Below are positions 1 through 8,522 of a stretch of 64,000 nucleotides of DNA, piece after piece; within the stretch, counting starts at the first letter, position 1, and every line of letters begins with the position of its first letter. Source of the stretch: Comamonas sp. BIGb0124 (GTDB lineage Bacteria > Pseudomonadota > Gammaproteobacteria > Burkholderiales > Burkholderiaceae_C). Below the pieces are notes generated by a model that did not search any database, was not told the origin of the DNA, and saw only the letters and a list, made by a program, of their open reading frames with translations. Position numbers and translations under genes: made by a program. Location: positions 1 to 64,000 of the forward strand of contig NZ_RJVF01000012.1 of assembly GCF_003752175.1 (NCBI RefSeq), written 5' to 3'.

Positions 1-116
1 TCGAACGGATTCATGCTCATCTTGACGTTGGCGATGTCCACACCGCTGCCATCGGACTTCACGCGGACTTTCACGTTGTAGTCCACGACTCTTTTCACTG
101 CTACCAACACCTTCAT
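1..116 (-). CDS. etfB: Electron transfer flavoprotein subunit beta, N-terminal part (cut by window start)
   Basis: Only the first 38 codons are inside the window; the gene runs off the left edge. The translation starts [19 protein letters not shown], the characteristic beginning of EtfB, the subunit that with EtfA carries electrons from acyl-CoA and other flavin dehydrogenases to the ETF-quinone oxidoreductase in the cytoplasm. The start is an ATG at 116 with AAGGAG seven bases upstream. Two adjacent palindromes lie 50-85 bases upstream, so the gene is probably regulated. etfA would be expected next to it, outside the window. Family assignment is secure although only the N-terminus is visible. 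Confidence 0.9.
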   Translation of the reverse strand, partial: MKVLVAVKRVVDYNVKVRVKSDGSGVDIANVKMSMNPF

Positions 117-166
117 TGCGGCTCCTTAGATTGATCCATCGCGCCATCGACTCACAAGACCGTCGA

Positions 167-182
167 TTGACGCTTACGTCAA
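167..182. promoter_or_regulatory. Palindrome upstream of etfB, candidate LiuR-like operator
   Basis: TTGACG-CTTA-CGTCAA is a perfect inverted repeat with 6-base arms and a 4-base centre. It resembles the MerR-family LiuR operator type described upstream of branched-chain amino-acid and ETF genes in proteobacteria. That match is from memory of the motif class, not a search. The position upstream of etfB fits. Confidence 0.5.
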
Positions 183-184
183 CT

Positions 185-200
185 GGACATTCTAGTGTCC
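185..200. promoter_or_regulatory. Second palindrome upstream of etfB
   Basis: GGACA-TTCTAG-TGTCC is an inverted repeat with 5-base arms around a self-complementary centre region. It lies two bases from the previous palindrome. The regulator is unknown. Adjacent sites suggest either two factors or one factor binding twice. Confidence 0.35.
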
Positions 201-426
201 CTCTGCATCGTCCCCATACGGCATGGGGAATAGCAGATGTTTTCCACGGATTGGGGAAACACCCGCCTGCCCGACCAAAAAGAACGATCGTACTTTTATA
301 TGGGGATCACCATAACAAACGCCGCCAGCCGGCGCACGGGTGGAGACCCTGATGGAAGATCGCAGCACGACCGGCATGAAACCGCTGGCGCCTTGCCGGC
401 CCGGCCGAGCCGCCCCCTCGCAAAGA

Positions 427-462
427 CAGAAGCCCCGTGTCTTGGCCGACACGGGGCTTCTG
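427..462 (-). terminator. Hairpin downstream of dsbB, probable terminator
   Basis: Perfect 15-base stem (arms 427-441 and 448-462) with a 6-base loop, lying 60 bases beyond the dsbB stop. On the minus strand it is followed by a weak T-rich stretch (CTTTG) rather than a full U-tract, so it may work with Rho or in both directions. Confidence 0.6.
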
Positions 463-522
463 GTTGTGCAACTGCCGTTGGTGCAGTGATCGTCTGTGCC
501 GTCGCCGTTCACCTGCCGGCGA

Positions 523-1017
523 TCACTTGCGGCGCAACAGGGCGTAAAGCAGTGCGATGGCCATGCCGGCAAAAGCGATGAACGACCAGTTGGCGATGCT
601 CAGGCCGAGGAAAGTCCAGTCGATGGCGGTGCAGTCGCCGCTGCCCTTGAAGATCATGGGAATGGCACGGCGCAGGGGGAAGGTCTCGATCATGCCGTAG
701 AAGTCACGGCTGCACGAAGCGAACTCAGGCGGGTACCACTGCAGAAAGCTCTGGCGGGCCGCCACGAAGGCACCGAAACCCGAACCGACCAGGGCCAGCA
801 CCGTACCGGCCAGATGCACCGACCGCGCACGAGGCAAAGCGCTCAGCCCGGCCACGATGGCCACCAGGAAAAGCGCGTAACGCTGCACGATGCACATGGG
901 GCAGGGTTCGAGCCCCACGACATGCTGCAGATACAAGGCAAATGCCAGCAGCAGCACACAGATCGCAAACACCCAGGCCAGCACCTTGCGGCGGGTTCCC
1001 AACAGCGTAGTCAGCAC
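523..1017 (-). CDS. dsbB: Disulfide bond formation protein DsbB
   Basis: A 164-residue inner-membrane protein with four hydrophobic segments. It reoxidises periplasmic DsbA and passes the electrons to quinone. The first redox pair is the CPMC motif (Cys39 and Cys42) in the first periplasmic loop; the second pair is Cys102 and Cys129 in the second loop, as in the family. The start is GTG at 1017 with AGAGGA at a good distance. It stands alone, with a hairpin downstream and 360 bases upstream to the peroxiredoxin gene. Its oxidative-folding role fits loosely with that neighbour, but they have separate terminators. Confidence 0.95.
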   Translation of the reverse strand: MLTTLLGTRRKVLAWVFAICVLLLAFALYLQHVVGLEPCPMCIVQRYALFLVAIVAGLSALPRARSVHLAGTVLALVGSGFGAFVAARQSFLQWYPPEFASCSRDFYGMIETFPLRRAIPMIFKGSGDCTAIDWTFLGLSIANWSFIAFAGMAIALLYALLRRK

Positions 1018-1379
1018 TTCGATTCCTCTTCATCAGCCCAGGAGGGGCCGCCCATCATATTGGCTCGCAGCAACTGGCGCGCCCCAAGACATGTGAACGA
1101 TCGCCAGGCAGCCGCCACGGACGCTCATCCCGGCCGCGGCCCGCTCGATTCGTTCAGCACGCATGGATTGTCGTCCAAGCCCTGTCATTGAGAGCAGCCG
1201 GACGACAAAGTTCGCGGACAAATCGTGATTTCTTGTGCCCTGGCGCACCTGCGGATGCAGGTCGTGCCCATTCGCCTGGCCACCATGAAAAAAGGACCTG
1301 TGCGGCAGGTCCTTCGTCGGTCTCGAGGCCGGCCCCTCGCGCATCCCCGAGGACACGTGGGCCAGCCCGCAGTCAGCGC
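1018..1379. other. Intergenic region between dsbB and the peroxiredoxin gene
   Basis: About 360 bases. It holds the strong peroxiredoxin terminator (1288-1314) and presumably the dsbB promoter, which I could not place with confidence. Open frames crossing it are out-of-frame continuations of neighbouring genes. Confidence 0.6.
1288..1314 (-). terminator. Intrinsic terminator of the peroxiredoxin gene
   Basis: On the minus strand a 9-base perfect stem (AAGGACCTG with its complement) and 5-base loop is followed by six T residues: a textbook Rho-independent terminator 65 bases after the peroxiredoxin stop codon. Confidence 0.88.
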
Positions 1380-2024
1380 TTACTTGTTGGGTTGCGGCGT
1401 GACGCGCAGGTAGGGCTTGACCGTGGTGTAACCCTTGGGGAAACGCCGGGCGATCTCTTCCGGATCCTGCAGGCTGGGCACGATCACGACGTCGTCGCCG
1501 TCCTTCCAGTCGGCCGGGGTGGCGACCTTGTGGCTGTCGGTGAGCTGCAGCGAATCGATCACACGCAGGATCTCTTCGAAGTTGCGGCCGGTGCTCGGCG
1601 GATAGGTGATGGTGGCGCGGATGGCTTTCTTCGGGTCGATGATGAAGACGCTGCGCACCGTGTGCGTGGCGGACGCATTGGGGTGGATCAGGTCGTAGAG
1701 CTCGGCCACCTTGCGGTCGGCGTCGGCCAGGATGGGGAAGTCGACCTCGGTGTTCTGGGTCTCGTTGATGTCCTTGATCCACTCGGAGTGGGACTCGACC
1801 GGATCGACGCTGACGGCGATGGGCTTGACGCCCCGCTTGGCGAATTCGGTCTTGAGCGCAGCGGTACGGCCCAGTTCGGTGGTGCAGATGGGGGTGAAAT
1901 CCGCCGGATGGGAAAACAGCACGACCCAGCTGTCGCCAGCCCAGGCATGGAACTGAATGTCGCCCTGACTCGAAGCTTGTTTGAAATCGGGAGCCTGGTC
2001 GCCCAGACGAAGAGTGTTGCTCAT
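1380..2024 (-). CDS. 1-Cys peroxiredoxin (Prx6/LsfA type)
   Basis: A 214-residue cytoplasmic thiol peroxidase of the AhpC/TSA superfamily that reduces hydrogen peroxide and organic peroxides. The peroxidatic cysteine is Cys47 in the family signature PADFTPICTTE. The C-terminal half has the Prx6-type extension, with no obvious resolving cysteine, so recycling would use an external thiol. The start is ATG at 2024 with GGAG in range. The upstream region (2040-2140) is strikingly AT-rich for this genome and probably holds its promoter. It is monocistronic, with its own terminator. Confidence 0.93.
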   Translation of the reverse strand: MSNTLRLGDQAPDFKQASSQGDIQFHAWAGDSWVVLFSHPADFTPICTTELGRTAALKTEFAKRGVKPIAVSVDPVESHSEWIKDINETQNTEVDFPILADADRKVAELYDLIHPNASATHTVRSVFIIDPKKAIRATITYPPSTGRNFEEILRVIDSLQLTDSHKVATPADWKDGDDVVIVPSLQDPEEIARRFPKGYTTVKPYLRVTPQPNK

Positions 2025-2169
2025 TGGGAATCTCCAAAAAACGGCATCCGAAGGATGGACACCCCCATTGTGTATCCCTCGGCTAATTTCAAGAAATACC
2101 CATTTACCTTGAATTTATATTCAGATTTCATATAAAGACATCGCCTCGCCTCCCCCGGTGGCCGTTCGC

Positions 2170-2195
2170 AAAAAAGCCCGCAGGCCTTGCGGGCT
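2170..2195 (-). terminator. Intrinsic terminator of the binding-lipoprotein gene
   Basis: Stem AGCCCGCA with its complement (2175-2182 and 2188-2195), 5-base loop, followed on the minus strand by six T residues. It lies 64 bases downstream of the stop at 2260. Confidence 0.88.
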
Positions 2196-2259
2196 GCGGG
2201 CTGGCTGGCAAGCCACCTGCCAGGAGATATCCCGGCCGATGACGCGCGGCTTTGCGAGC

Positions 2260-3462
2260 TTACTGCTCGACCGGCACCTTGCTGCCGTCCTTGTAGCTGT
2301 AGAGCGTGTAGGGGGCATCGACCAGTTCGCCGTTGGGCTGGAACTTGATGGTGGTCGTCACGCCCTGGTAGCTGGATTCCTTGAGCTTGGGCAGGTACAC
2401 CTTGGGATCGGCCGAATCGGCACGCTTCATGGCATCGGCCAGCAGCATGGTCGCGTCGTAGGTGTAAGGGCTGTAGATCTGGAACTCGCCCGGGAAACGT
2501 TCGTCGTAGCGTTTTTTCCATTCCACGCCACCGGGCATCTTCGCCAGCGAGGCACCGCCTTCGGCACAGATCACGTTGTCCATGGTCGCCGATTTCGACG
2601 ACAGTTCGACGATCTTGGTCGTGCAGATGCCATCGCCGCCGAACAGCTTGACCTTGGTCATGCCGAGCTGGGCCATCTGGCGCAGCATCGGGCCGGCCTG
2701 GGCGTCCATGCCGCCGTAGAAGATCACGTCGGGGTTCTTGGACTTGATGGCCGTGAGGATGGCCATGAAATCCACGGCCTTGTCGGTGGTGAACTGCTGG
2801 TCGACGACCTTGGCGCCATCGGTCTCGGCGGTCTTGCGGAAGATGTCGGCCACGCCCTGGCCGTAGGCGGTGCGGTCGTCGATGACGGCCACGTTCTTGA
2901 AGCCCAGCGTCTTGACGGCGTAGTTGGCCAGGCCTGCGCCCAGCGCGTTGTCGTTGGCGATGATGCGGTAGGTGGTGTCGTAGCCGGGCTTGGTCAGGTC
3001 CGGATTGGTGGCGGCACCGGTGACCATGGGAATGCCGCAGTCGTTGTAGATCTTGGAGGCGGGGATGGTGGTGCCCGAATTCAGATGACCCACCACGCCT
3101 GCGACCTTCGAATCGCACAGCTTCTGTGCGGCGGCGGTGCCTTGCTTGGGATCGGCACCGTCGTCCTCGGCCACCAGTTCCCACTTGACCTTCTTGCCAC
3201 CGATGGTGATGTCCTGCTTGTTCAGGTCCTCGATGGCAAAGCGGGCACCGTTCTCGTTGTCCTTGCCGTAGTGGGCCTGGCCACCCGACATGGGGGCCAC
3301 ATGGCCGATGCGCACGACGACATCGCCGCCGGCAGGGGCGGCAGCCGGTGCCGCTGCAGGTGCGGCGCTACTCGTCGTTGCTGCAGGCGTCTCTTCCTTC
3401 TTGCCGCAAGCGGCAGCGGCCAGGGCGGCGGCCATCACGACGACTGTCAACTTCCATTGCAT
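2260..3462 (-). CDS. Branched-chain amino-acid-type ABC transporter substrate-binding lipoprotein
   Basis: A 400-residue type I periplasmic binding protein of the LivK/Leu-Ile-Val family (Peripla_BP_6). The start chosen is ATG at 3462 with a strong GGAGG; a longer upstream reading has no family support. The N-terminus is a lipoprotein signal ending in AAAAC (Cys19), followed by an Ala/Pro-rich tether to about residue 48 and then the ligand-binding domain. No LivHMGF permease or ATPase genes are adjacent, so it must pair with a distant transporter. It has its own terminator. The exact ligand cannot be read from the sequence. Confidence 0.9.
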   Translation of the reverse strand: MQWKLTVVVMAAALAAAACGKKEETPAATTSSAAPAAAPAAAPAGGDVVVRIGHVAPMSGGQAHYGKDNENGARFAIEDLNKQDITIGGKKVKWELVAEDDGADPKQGTAAAQKLCDSKVAGVVGHLNSGTTIPASKIYNDCGIPMVTGAATNPDLTKPGYDTTYRIIANDNALGAGLANYAVKTLGFKNVAVIDDRTAYGQGVADIFRKTAETDGAKVVDQQFTTDKAVDFMAILTAIKSKNPDVIFYGGMDAQAGPMLRQMAQLGMTKVKLFGGDGICTTKIVELSSKSATMDNVICAEGGASLAKMPGGVEWKKRYDERFPGEFQIYSPYTYDATMLLADAMKRADSADPKVYLPKLKESSYQGVTTTIKFQPNGELVDAPYTLYSYKDGSKVPVEQ

Positions 3463-3761
3463 ATCAGCCTCCAAAAACCTCAGATTGGTTGAACATCCGA
3501 AAGCCAGCCCGTCCTGCAAAAACGAGGACAGACATCGACTCGGCTGCAGCGATATTGCAAGTTCTGCGCCACATCCAAGGCCGGCCGTCGCGCAAAGTTT
3601 GACCGATTTGGTGCATGGACCGCGCGAGGTTTTACCCGCATGCGGCAAGGGCCGGTTTTGTGGTGGGCCGGCGTCGGCCCCGGAGGCCACGGGATAGCGC
3701 CCAGGCACCGCCGGGCTGCTGACGGACGTCCGTCAAAAAAGAGAGACGCCGGAGGTGGACA

Positions 3762-4064
3762 TCAGCGCACCGGCCTGGCCGGCTTCAGCGCGTCTTCGGT
3801 GCATTGGCGAACGACAAGTTCGATTTCTTCCCGGATCTGGTGCGCGAGGCGCTGGCTTTCACGCTGGATCAGGTCGTTCAACGCGGTCTGGAGATGGTGC
3901 TCGAGCAGGGGCTGGATGCGGGCCATGACCTGCGCGACCACCGCGGCTTCGACGGCTGCGGGATGGGGCAGGTCGACCAGCCGCTCGTCGGGTGCCGGCA
4001 TCAGCACGTCGTTCAAGGTCGGGATGTGGGCCGGCGGGCCGGCAGGTTGGGTCGGATCGGTCAT
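3762..4064 (-). CDS. Small conserved-type protein downstream of holC (possibly DUF2486)
   Basis: A 100-residue hydrophilic protein with a Pro-rich start and a predicted helical, acidic C-terminal half (about residues 45-95, heptad-like Leu/Ile/Val spacing). It follows holC by 34 bases in the same direction. A small protein of unknown function in this place after pepA-holC is common in Burkholderiales; DUF2486 is my recollection, not a search result. No enzymatic motif is visible. The co-directional position after a replication subunit suggests co-expression only. Confidence 0.65.
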   Translation of the reverse strand: MTDPTQPAGPPAHIPTLNDVLMPAPDERLVDLPHPAAVEAAVVAQVMARIQPLLEHHLQTALNDLIQRESQRLAHQIREEIELVVRQCTEDALKPARPVR

Positions 4065-4098
4065 GGTGCAGACGGGCCGGTGAGCGTCGCCGCGGACT

Positions 4099-4539
4099 TC
4101 ATGGCGACGCGTGGTTGTGCAGGGCGTAACCCCGGTCTTTGTAATGTTTCCACCGCCGGCGTCCCTGGGCCACACCCTCGGCATCGAGCTCGGGTCTGCC
4201 CAGGATTTCGACAAGGCGTTCGAAACGCTCGAAACCGGGCGGCACGGCCTGGCCCAGGTTGACCAGCACGCTGCAGGCCTGGAGGTCGGGCGGCTCGGCC
4301 GCGCCCGCATCGTGCAGCACGATCGGGCTGGCGGCCAGCATCTCGGCGGCATCCACGCTGCGGCAATGCGGCAGGAACTCGGTATCCGAGAGATTCCACA
4401 GGGCCTGGTCCAGCCGGTCGAGCAAGGGCTCTTCGGCCACGACCAGCAACCGGGCGCCCTGCCCCGCCGCCTTGCGCAGCAGGCGGCAGGCGTAGGCGCA
4501 GCGATCGGCCACATTGGAGTGGAAATCGATACGGGTCAT
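4099..4539 (-). CDS. holC: DNA polymerase III subunit chi
   Basis: A 146-residue protein starting MTRIDFHSNV, typical of HolC. The chi subunit links the clamp-loader complex to SSB during replication. The start is ATG at 4539, 11 bases after the pepA stop. The pepA-holC order is a long-conserved operon in proteobacteria. The 3' neighbour is a small unknown protein. A much longer frame runs through this region, but its upstream part overlaps pepA out of frame and is spurious. Confidence 0.93.
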   Translation of the reverse strand: MTRIDFHSNVADRCAYACRLLRKAAGQGARLLVVAEEPLLDRLDQALWNLSDTEFLPHCRSVDAAEMLAASPIVLHDAGAAEPPDLQACSVLVNLGQAVPPGFERFERLVEILGRPELDAEGVAQGRRRWKHYKDRGYALHNHASP

Positions 4540-4550
4540 GAGCCCTGGCC

Positions 4551-6218
4551 TCAGGCCGCCGGACGCGCGCCGCGACGTGCGCGCACCGGTGCGGGAGCAG
4601 CGGCTTTGCGGGCCGATGCGGTTTTCCTGACTGCGGGCGCAGCCACCGCAGCCACGGTCGCGGCCGGGGTCCGCCGGGCAGCCTTGGCCGGTACGACCTC
4701 GGCGGCCACGGGGGCTGCCGTCTTGCGGCGGCCACCCGGCTTGCGTGTCGCGGCAACGGCGTCGGCTGCGGCCGGCTTGGCCGCCAGGTTCAGCAGGTAC
4801 TGGAACAGCAGGCCCACGGGACGACCCGTGGAGCCCTTGGCCGCGCCGCCCTTCCAGGCGGTCCCGGCGATGTCGAGATGCGCCCAGGGATAGGCCGAGG
4901 CAAAACGCTGCAGGAACTTGGCCGCCGTGATGGCGCCGCCCGCACGGCCGGCCACATTGGCGACATCGGCGAAATGGGTCTTGAGGCCGTCGGCGTAGTC
5001 GTCGTCGAGCGGCAACCTCCAGCAGAGGTCGCCGGCTTGCTCGCCTGCAGCCTGCAGGTCGGCAGCCAGGGCTTCGTCGGTGCTGAACAGGCCGCTGCGC
5101 ACGCCGCCCAGAGAGATCACGCAGGCGCCGGTGAGGGTGGCGATATCGACCACGCTCTGCGGCTTGAAGCGCTCGGCGTAGGTCAGCGCATCGCACAGCA
5201 CCAAGCGCCCCTCGGCGTCGGTGTTGAGCACTTCGATGGTCTGTCCGCTCATGCTGGTGACGACGTCGCCCGGCTTGAGGGCCTGTCCATCGGGCATGTT
5301 CTCGCAACTGGCGATCAGGCCCACGACGTTGATGGCGGGCTGGAACTCGCCGAGCGCACGGAAGGTGCCGAGCACGCTGGCGGCGCCGCACATGTCGAAC
5401 TTCATTTCGTCCATCTCGCCGGCAGGCTTGATGGAAATGCCGCCGGTGTCGAAGGTGATGCCCTTGCCGACCAGCACGTGGGGGGCCACCGACTTGGCGG
5501 CGCCGTTGTAGCGCAGCACGATGAAGCGCAGGGGCTCGACCGAGCCCTTGGCGACGGCGATGAACGAGCCCATGCCCAGCGCGGCGACTTCCTTGGGTCC
5601 GAGCACCTCGACCTGCACGCGCGGCAGGCGTGCAAGGGTGCGTGCGGCCTGGCCCAGCAGTGTCGGCGTGGCGTGGTTGCCGGGCCGGTTGCCCCATTCC
5701 TTGGCGAAGGCAATGCCTTCGGCGAGCGCACGGCCTTCGGCCACGCCCTGCCGGCCGATGCCGGCCGGGCTCAGCAGCGTGACGCGGCCGATGGTGCTGG
5801 CGCGTGCCTTGGCCTTGGTGTAGGTGTAGACATACGTGGCATCGCCGCAGGCCAGCACGGCGGCACGGACCACGTCCTCGCCAGGCTGATCGAGCGCGGC
5901 CAGCACCAGCGCCAGCTTGCGTACCGGGCTGTCCTTGAGCCCGCCCAGGGCCGAGCGGACGGCCTGAGCCACGTGGCGGGCAAGGCCGGCGCCGACACCC
6001 GCCAGGGTGACGCGGCGTGCGCCGAAGCCGGCGGGCGCATACAGTTGCAGGGTCTGGCCCGGCTTGCCTTCGAAATCGCCAGCGGAGCGCGCCGTCTGGA
6101 TCAACGCCGACAGGGCATCGGTGCCGGGCTTGAAACCTTCGGGCACCAACACGACCAAAGCATCAGCCTTTTCATTCGCCGCAGCGGCGAGATCTGCATT
6201 CTTGAGAGCAAAGTCCAT
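4551..6218 (-). CDS. pepA: Leucyl aminopeptidase (M17) with a basic alanine-rich C-terminal tail
   Basis: A 555-residue cytoplasmic zinc/manganese aminopeptidase. The M17 metal-binding and catalytic signatures are present (FDTGGISIKPAG and NTDAEGRLVL). E. coli PepA has 503 residues. The extra length here is a roughly 76-residue tail (from about residue 480) made almost entirely of Ala, Pro, Lys and Arg, like the histone-H1-like tails of some bacterial DNA-binding proteins. The start is ATG at 6218 with AAGGAAAA upstream; a 10-codon-longer ATG start has no such site. It is the first gene of pepA-holC-orf and divergent from lptF, with only 45 bases between. Confidence 0.95.
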   Translation of the reverse strand: MDFALKNADLAAAANEKADALVVLVPEGFKPGTDALSALIQTARSAGDFEGKPGQTLQLYAPAGFGARRVTLAGVGAGLARHVAQAVRSALGGLKDSPVRKLALVLAALDQPGEDVVRAAVLACGDATYVYTYTKAKARASTIGRVTLLSPAGIGRQGVAEGRALAEGIAFAKEWGNRPGNHATPTLLGQAARTLARLPRVQVEVLGPKEVAALGMGSFIAVAKGSVEPLRFIVLRYNGAAKSVAPHVLVGKGITFDTGGISIKPAGEMDEMKFDMCGAASVLGTFRALGEFQPAINVVGLIASCENMPDGQALKPGDVVTSMSGQTIEVLNTDAEGRLVLCDALTYAERFKPQSVVDIATLTGACVISLGGVRSGLFSTDEALAADLQAAGEQAGDLCWRLPLDDDYADGLKTHFADVANVAGRAGGAITAAKFLQRFASAYPWAHLDIAGTAWKGGAAKGSTGRPVGLLFQYLLNLAAKPAAADAVAATRKPGGRRKTAAPVAAEVVPAKAARRTPAATVAAVAAPAVRKTASARKAAAPAPVRARRGARPAA

Positions 6219-6235
6219 AATCCACGTTTTCCTTG

Positions 6236-6252
6236 TAGGGTGTTGCACCCTA
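6236..6252. promoter_or_regulatory. Palindrome in the pepA/lptF divergent gap
   Basis: TAGGGTG-TTG-CACCCTA, 7-base arms with a 3-base spacer, in the middle of the 45 bases separating the two divergent start codons. It could be a shared operator or a structure in a short leader. The factor is unknown. Confidence 0.45.
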
Positions 6253-6263
6253 GAGATTCTTCG

Positions 6264-7397
6264 ATGTTATTCCATTCTTCCATACGCAAAGAATTGGCCC
6301 GGACCTTCGGCGCGACCTTCGTCGTCCTGGTCTCCATTGTGATCAGCATGATGCTCATCCGCGCCGTGCGCCTGGCAGCGCGCGGTTCGGTGAGTCCTGC
6401 CGACGTGATGATGGTCATGGGCTATACGGTGCTCAGCCACATGTCGACCATCCTCACGCTGAGCCTGTTCGTGGCCGTGGTGGGCGTGCTTTCGCGCATG
6501 TACCACGACAGCGAGATGGTGGTCTGGTTTTCCAGCGGCCGCGGCCTGACGAGTTTCGTGCGGCCGATCTTCCGGTTTGCCTGGCCCATCCTGGCCACGA
6601 TTCTGGCGCTGGCGGTGGTGATCTGGCCCTGGGCGAACCAGCAGATCACCGACCTGCGCGCGAACTACGAGCAGCGCAGCGACCTCGACCGCATCGCGCC
6701 CGGCCAGTTCCAGGAGTCGTCCAACGGCAGCCGGGTGTTCTTCATCGACAAGGACACCCCCGACAGCAACACGGGCCGCAACGTCTTCGTCTCGACCGTC
6801 AAGGACGGCAAGCTCACCATCACCTCGGCACAGCGCGGCCACATCGAGACCCAAGGCACCGACCGGGTGCTGGTGCTCGAACACGGGCGCAACCTCGAGA
6901 GCTGGCAGGATCCGGCGGCCAACGACGGCACGGCCATGCGCATCGCGGACTTCGACCGCTACAGCATTCTGGTGGCCCAGGCCCAGGCCCCGGCACAACA
7001 GGTGGCGCCGGTTCGGGCCCGCAACACCCTCGACCTGCTGCAGGATCCGGCCCCGCAAAGCCGTGCCGAGCTGTCGTGGCGGCTGGGGCTGGCCTTCGCC
7101 GGCGTCAACTTCCTGCTCATCGCGCTGGCGTCCACACGCGTCAATCCGCGGGCGGGCCGAAGTCTCAACACCATCTTTGCGCTGCTGTCCTTCGTCGTCT
7201 ATTACAACCTCATCACGCTGGGGCAGAACTGGATCGGCTCCGGCCGCATCGGACTGGTGGCCTGGCTGGTGCTGCTGCACGGCGGCATGCTGGCCCTTGC
7301 ACTGGGCTGGCTCTACAAACGTGAACTGAACTGGCTGTGGCGCGATCTGCTGCCCCGCGGCCGCACCGACGCAACGCAGGCCGGAGGCGCCGCATGA
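6264..7397 (+). CDS. lptF: LPS export ABC transporter permease LptF
   Basis: A 377-residue inner-membrane permease of the YjgP/YjgQ family. With LptG, LptB and LptC it extracts lipopolysaccharide from the inner membrane and drives it across the periplasm. Three N-terminal membrane segments, a periplasmic jellyroll-like domain (about residues 130-270) and three C-terminal membrane segments are visible. The start is ATG at 6264, giving the usual MLFHSSIRKEL beginning. The stop overlaps the lptG start as ATGA, so translation is coupled. Confidence 0.95.
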   Translation: MLFHSSIRKELARTFGATFVVLVSIVISMMLIRAVRLAARGSVSPADVMMVMGYTVLSHMSTILTLSLFVAVVGVLSRMYHDSEMVVWFSSGRGLTSFVRPIFRFAWPILATILALAVVIWPWANQQITDLRANYEQRSDLDRIAPGQFQESSNGSRVFFIDKDTPDSNTGRNVFVSTVKDGKLTITSAQRGHIETQGTDRVLVLEHGRNLESWQDPAANDGTAMRIADFDRYSILVAQAQAPAQQVAPVRARNTLDLLQDPAPQSRAELSWRLGLAFAGVNFLLIALASTRVNPRAGRSLNTIFALLSFVVYYNLITLGQNWIGSGRIGLVAWLVLLHGGMLALALGWLYKRELNWLWRDLLPRGRTDATQAGGAA

Positions 7398-8494
7398 AGA
7401 CCATCCGCCGATTCATCTACCGCGAGGTGCTGCAGGCCGTGATGCTGGTGACCGTGGGGTTTCTGGCACTGTTCTTTTTCTTCGACCTGGTCGACGAACT
7501 GCAGGACGTCGGCAGCGGGCTGATCCCCTACCGCACGGTCGACGCCCTGCTCTACGTGACGCTGCTGGTGCCCGGCCACCTCTACGAGCTGCTGCCGATC
7601 GCCGTGCTGCTGGGCACGATCTTTGTGCTGGCCCGCTTCGCGCAGAGTTCGGAGTTCACCATCCTGCGCACCAGCGGACTGGGGCCCTGGCGTGCGCTGC
7701 GGACCCTGCTGGTGCTGGGCCTGGGCTTCGTGGTGCTGACGTTCGCGCTGGGCGACTATGTCTCGCCGCTGAGCGACCGCGGCGCGCAGTTGCTCAAGGC
7801 CCGCCACTCGGGCGACATCTCGGTCGGCCAGACCGGGGCCTGGCTGCGCGAGGCGCAGGGCGACAAGCGTTTTTCGGTGAATGTGGGCGCGCTGGCCTCG
7901 GACACCACCATGCGCAACATCCGCGTCTACGCCTTCGACGAACAGGGTTACCTGTCGTCCCTCACCGAAGCCGCCAGCGGCCGCGTGGTGCCCGAGGGCT
8001 GGCAACTGGAGAACGTCACCCGCAGCCTCTTTCCGCCGGCCAAGGCCGAGCGGGCCCGGGTCGCGCGCGAGCAGTTGCCCAGCTATGTCTGGCCCACCGA
8101 GATCTCGGCGGAAATGGTCTCTGCAGCGGTGCTCAAGCCCGACCGCATGAGCACCATTGCCCTGTTCCAGTACATCCAGCATCTGGAAGCCAACGAGCAG
8201 AGCGCCCAGCGCTACGCCATCGAGTTCTGGAAAAAAGTGTTCTTCCCCCTGAGCTGCCTGGTGATGGTCGTGCTGGCCCTGCCCTTCGCCTACCTGCACT
8301 TCCGTTCGGGCAACATGGCCGGCTACGTGTTCGCGGGCGTGCTGATCGGCATCAGCTTCTTCCTGCTCAACAACGTGTTCGGTTACATCGGAAACCTGCG
8401 CAACTGGTCGCCCTGGATCGCGGCGGCGGCACCGGGCATTCTCTACAGCCTGCTGTCGCTGGGCGCCTTCGGCTGGCTGGTGCTCAAGCGTTAG
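7394..8494 (+). CDS. lptG: LPS export ABC transporter permease LptG
   Basis: A 366-residue partner permease of LptF with the same architecture: N-terminal membrane segments, a central periplasmic domain and C-terminal membrane segments. The start is ATG at 7394 inside the last codons of lptF (4-base overlap). It forms the transmembrane channel of the LptB2FG complex. The lptF-lptG pair divergent from pepA is the normal arrangement in beta- and gammaproteobacteria. Confidence 0.95.
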   Translation: MKTIRRFIYREVLQAVMLVTVGFLALFFFFDLVDELQDVGSGLIPYRTVDALLYVTLLVPGHLYELLPIAVLLGTIFVLARFAQSSEFTILRTSGLGPWRALRTLLVLGLGFVVLTFALGDYVSPLSDRGAQLLKARHSGDISVGQTGAWLREAQGDKRFSVNVGALASDTTMRNIRVYAFDEQGYLSSLTEAASGRVVPEGWQLENVTRSLFPPAKAERARVAREQLPSYVWPTEISAEMVSAAVLKPDRMSTIALFQYIQHLEANEQSAQRYAIEFWKKVFFPLSCLVMVVLALPFAYLHFRSGNMAGYVFAGVLIGISFFLLNNVFGYIGNLRNWSPWIAAAAPGILYSLLSLGAFGWLVLKR

Positions 8495-8522
8495 CAAAGA
8501 CCCCTTCAATGACTGCCCCGAA

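Larger units (their letters stand above)
117..522. other. Intergenic region between etfB and dsbB
   Basis: About 400 bases without a convincing gene. It holds two operator-like palindromes near etfB (167-200), a lower-GC stretch around 285-315 with a TATAAA-like box on the minus strand that could belong to an etfB promoter, and a long perfect hairpin next to dsbB (427-462). The short open frames here have no recognisable protein features. Confidence 0.6.

Noticed and set aside
3721-3740. Palindrome GACGGACGTCCGTC followed by six A
   Set aside because: Considered as a terminator, but the stem would be only about five bases and the A-run is on the wrong side for the minus-strand gene. No plus-strand gene ends there.
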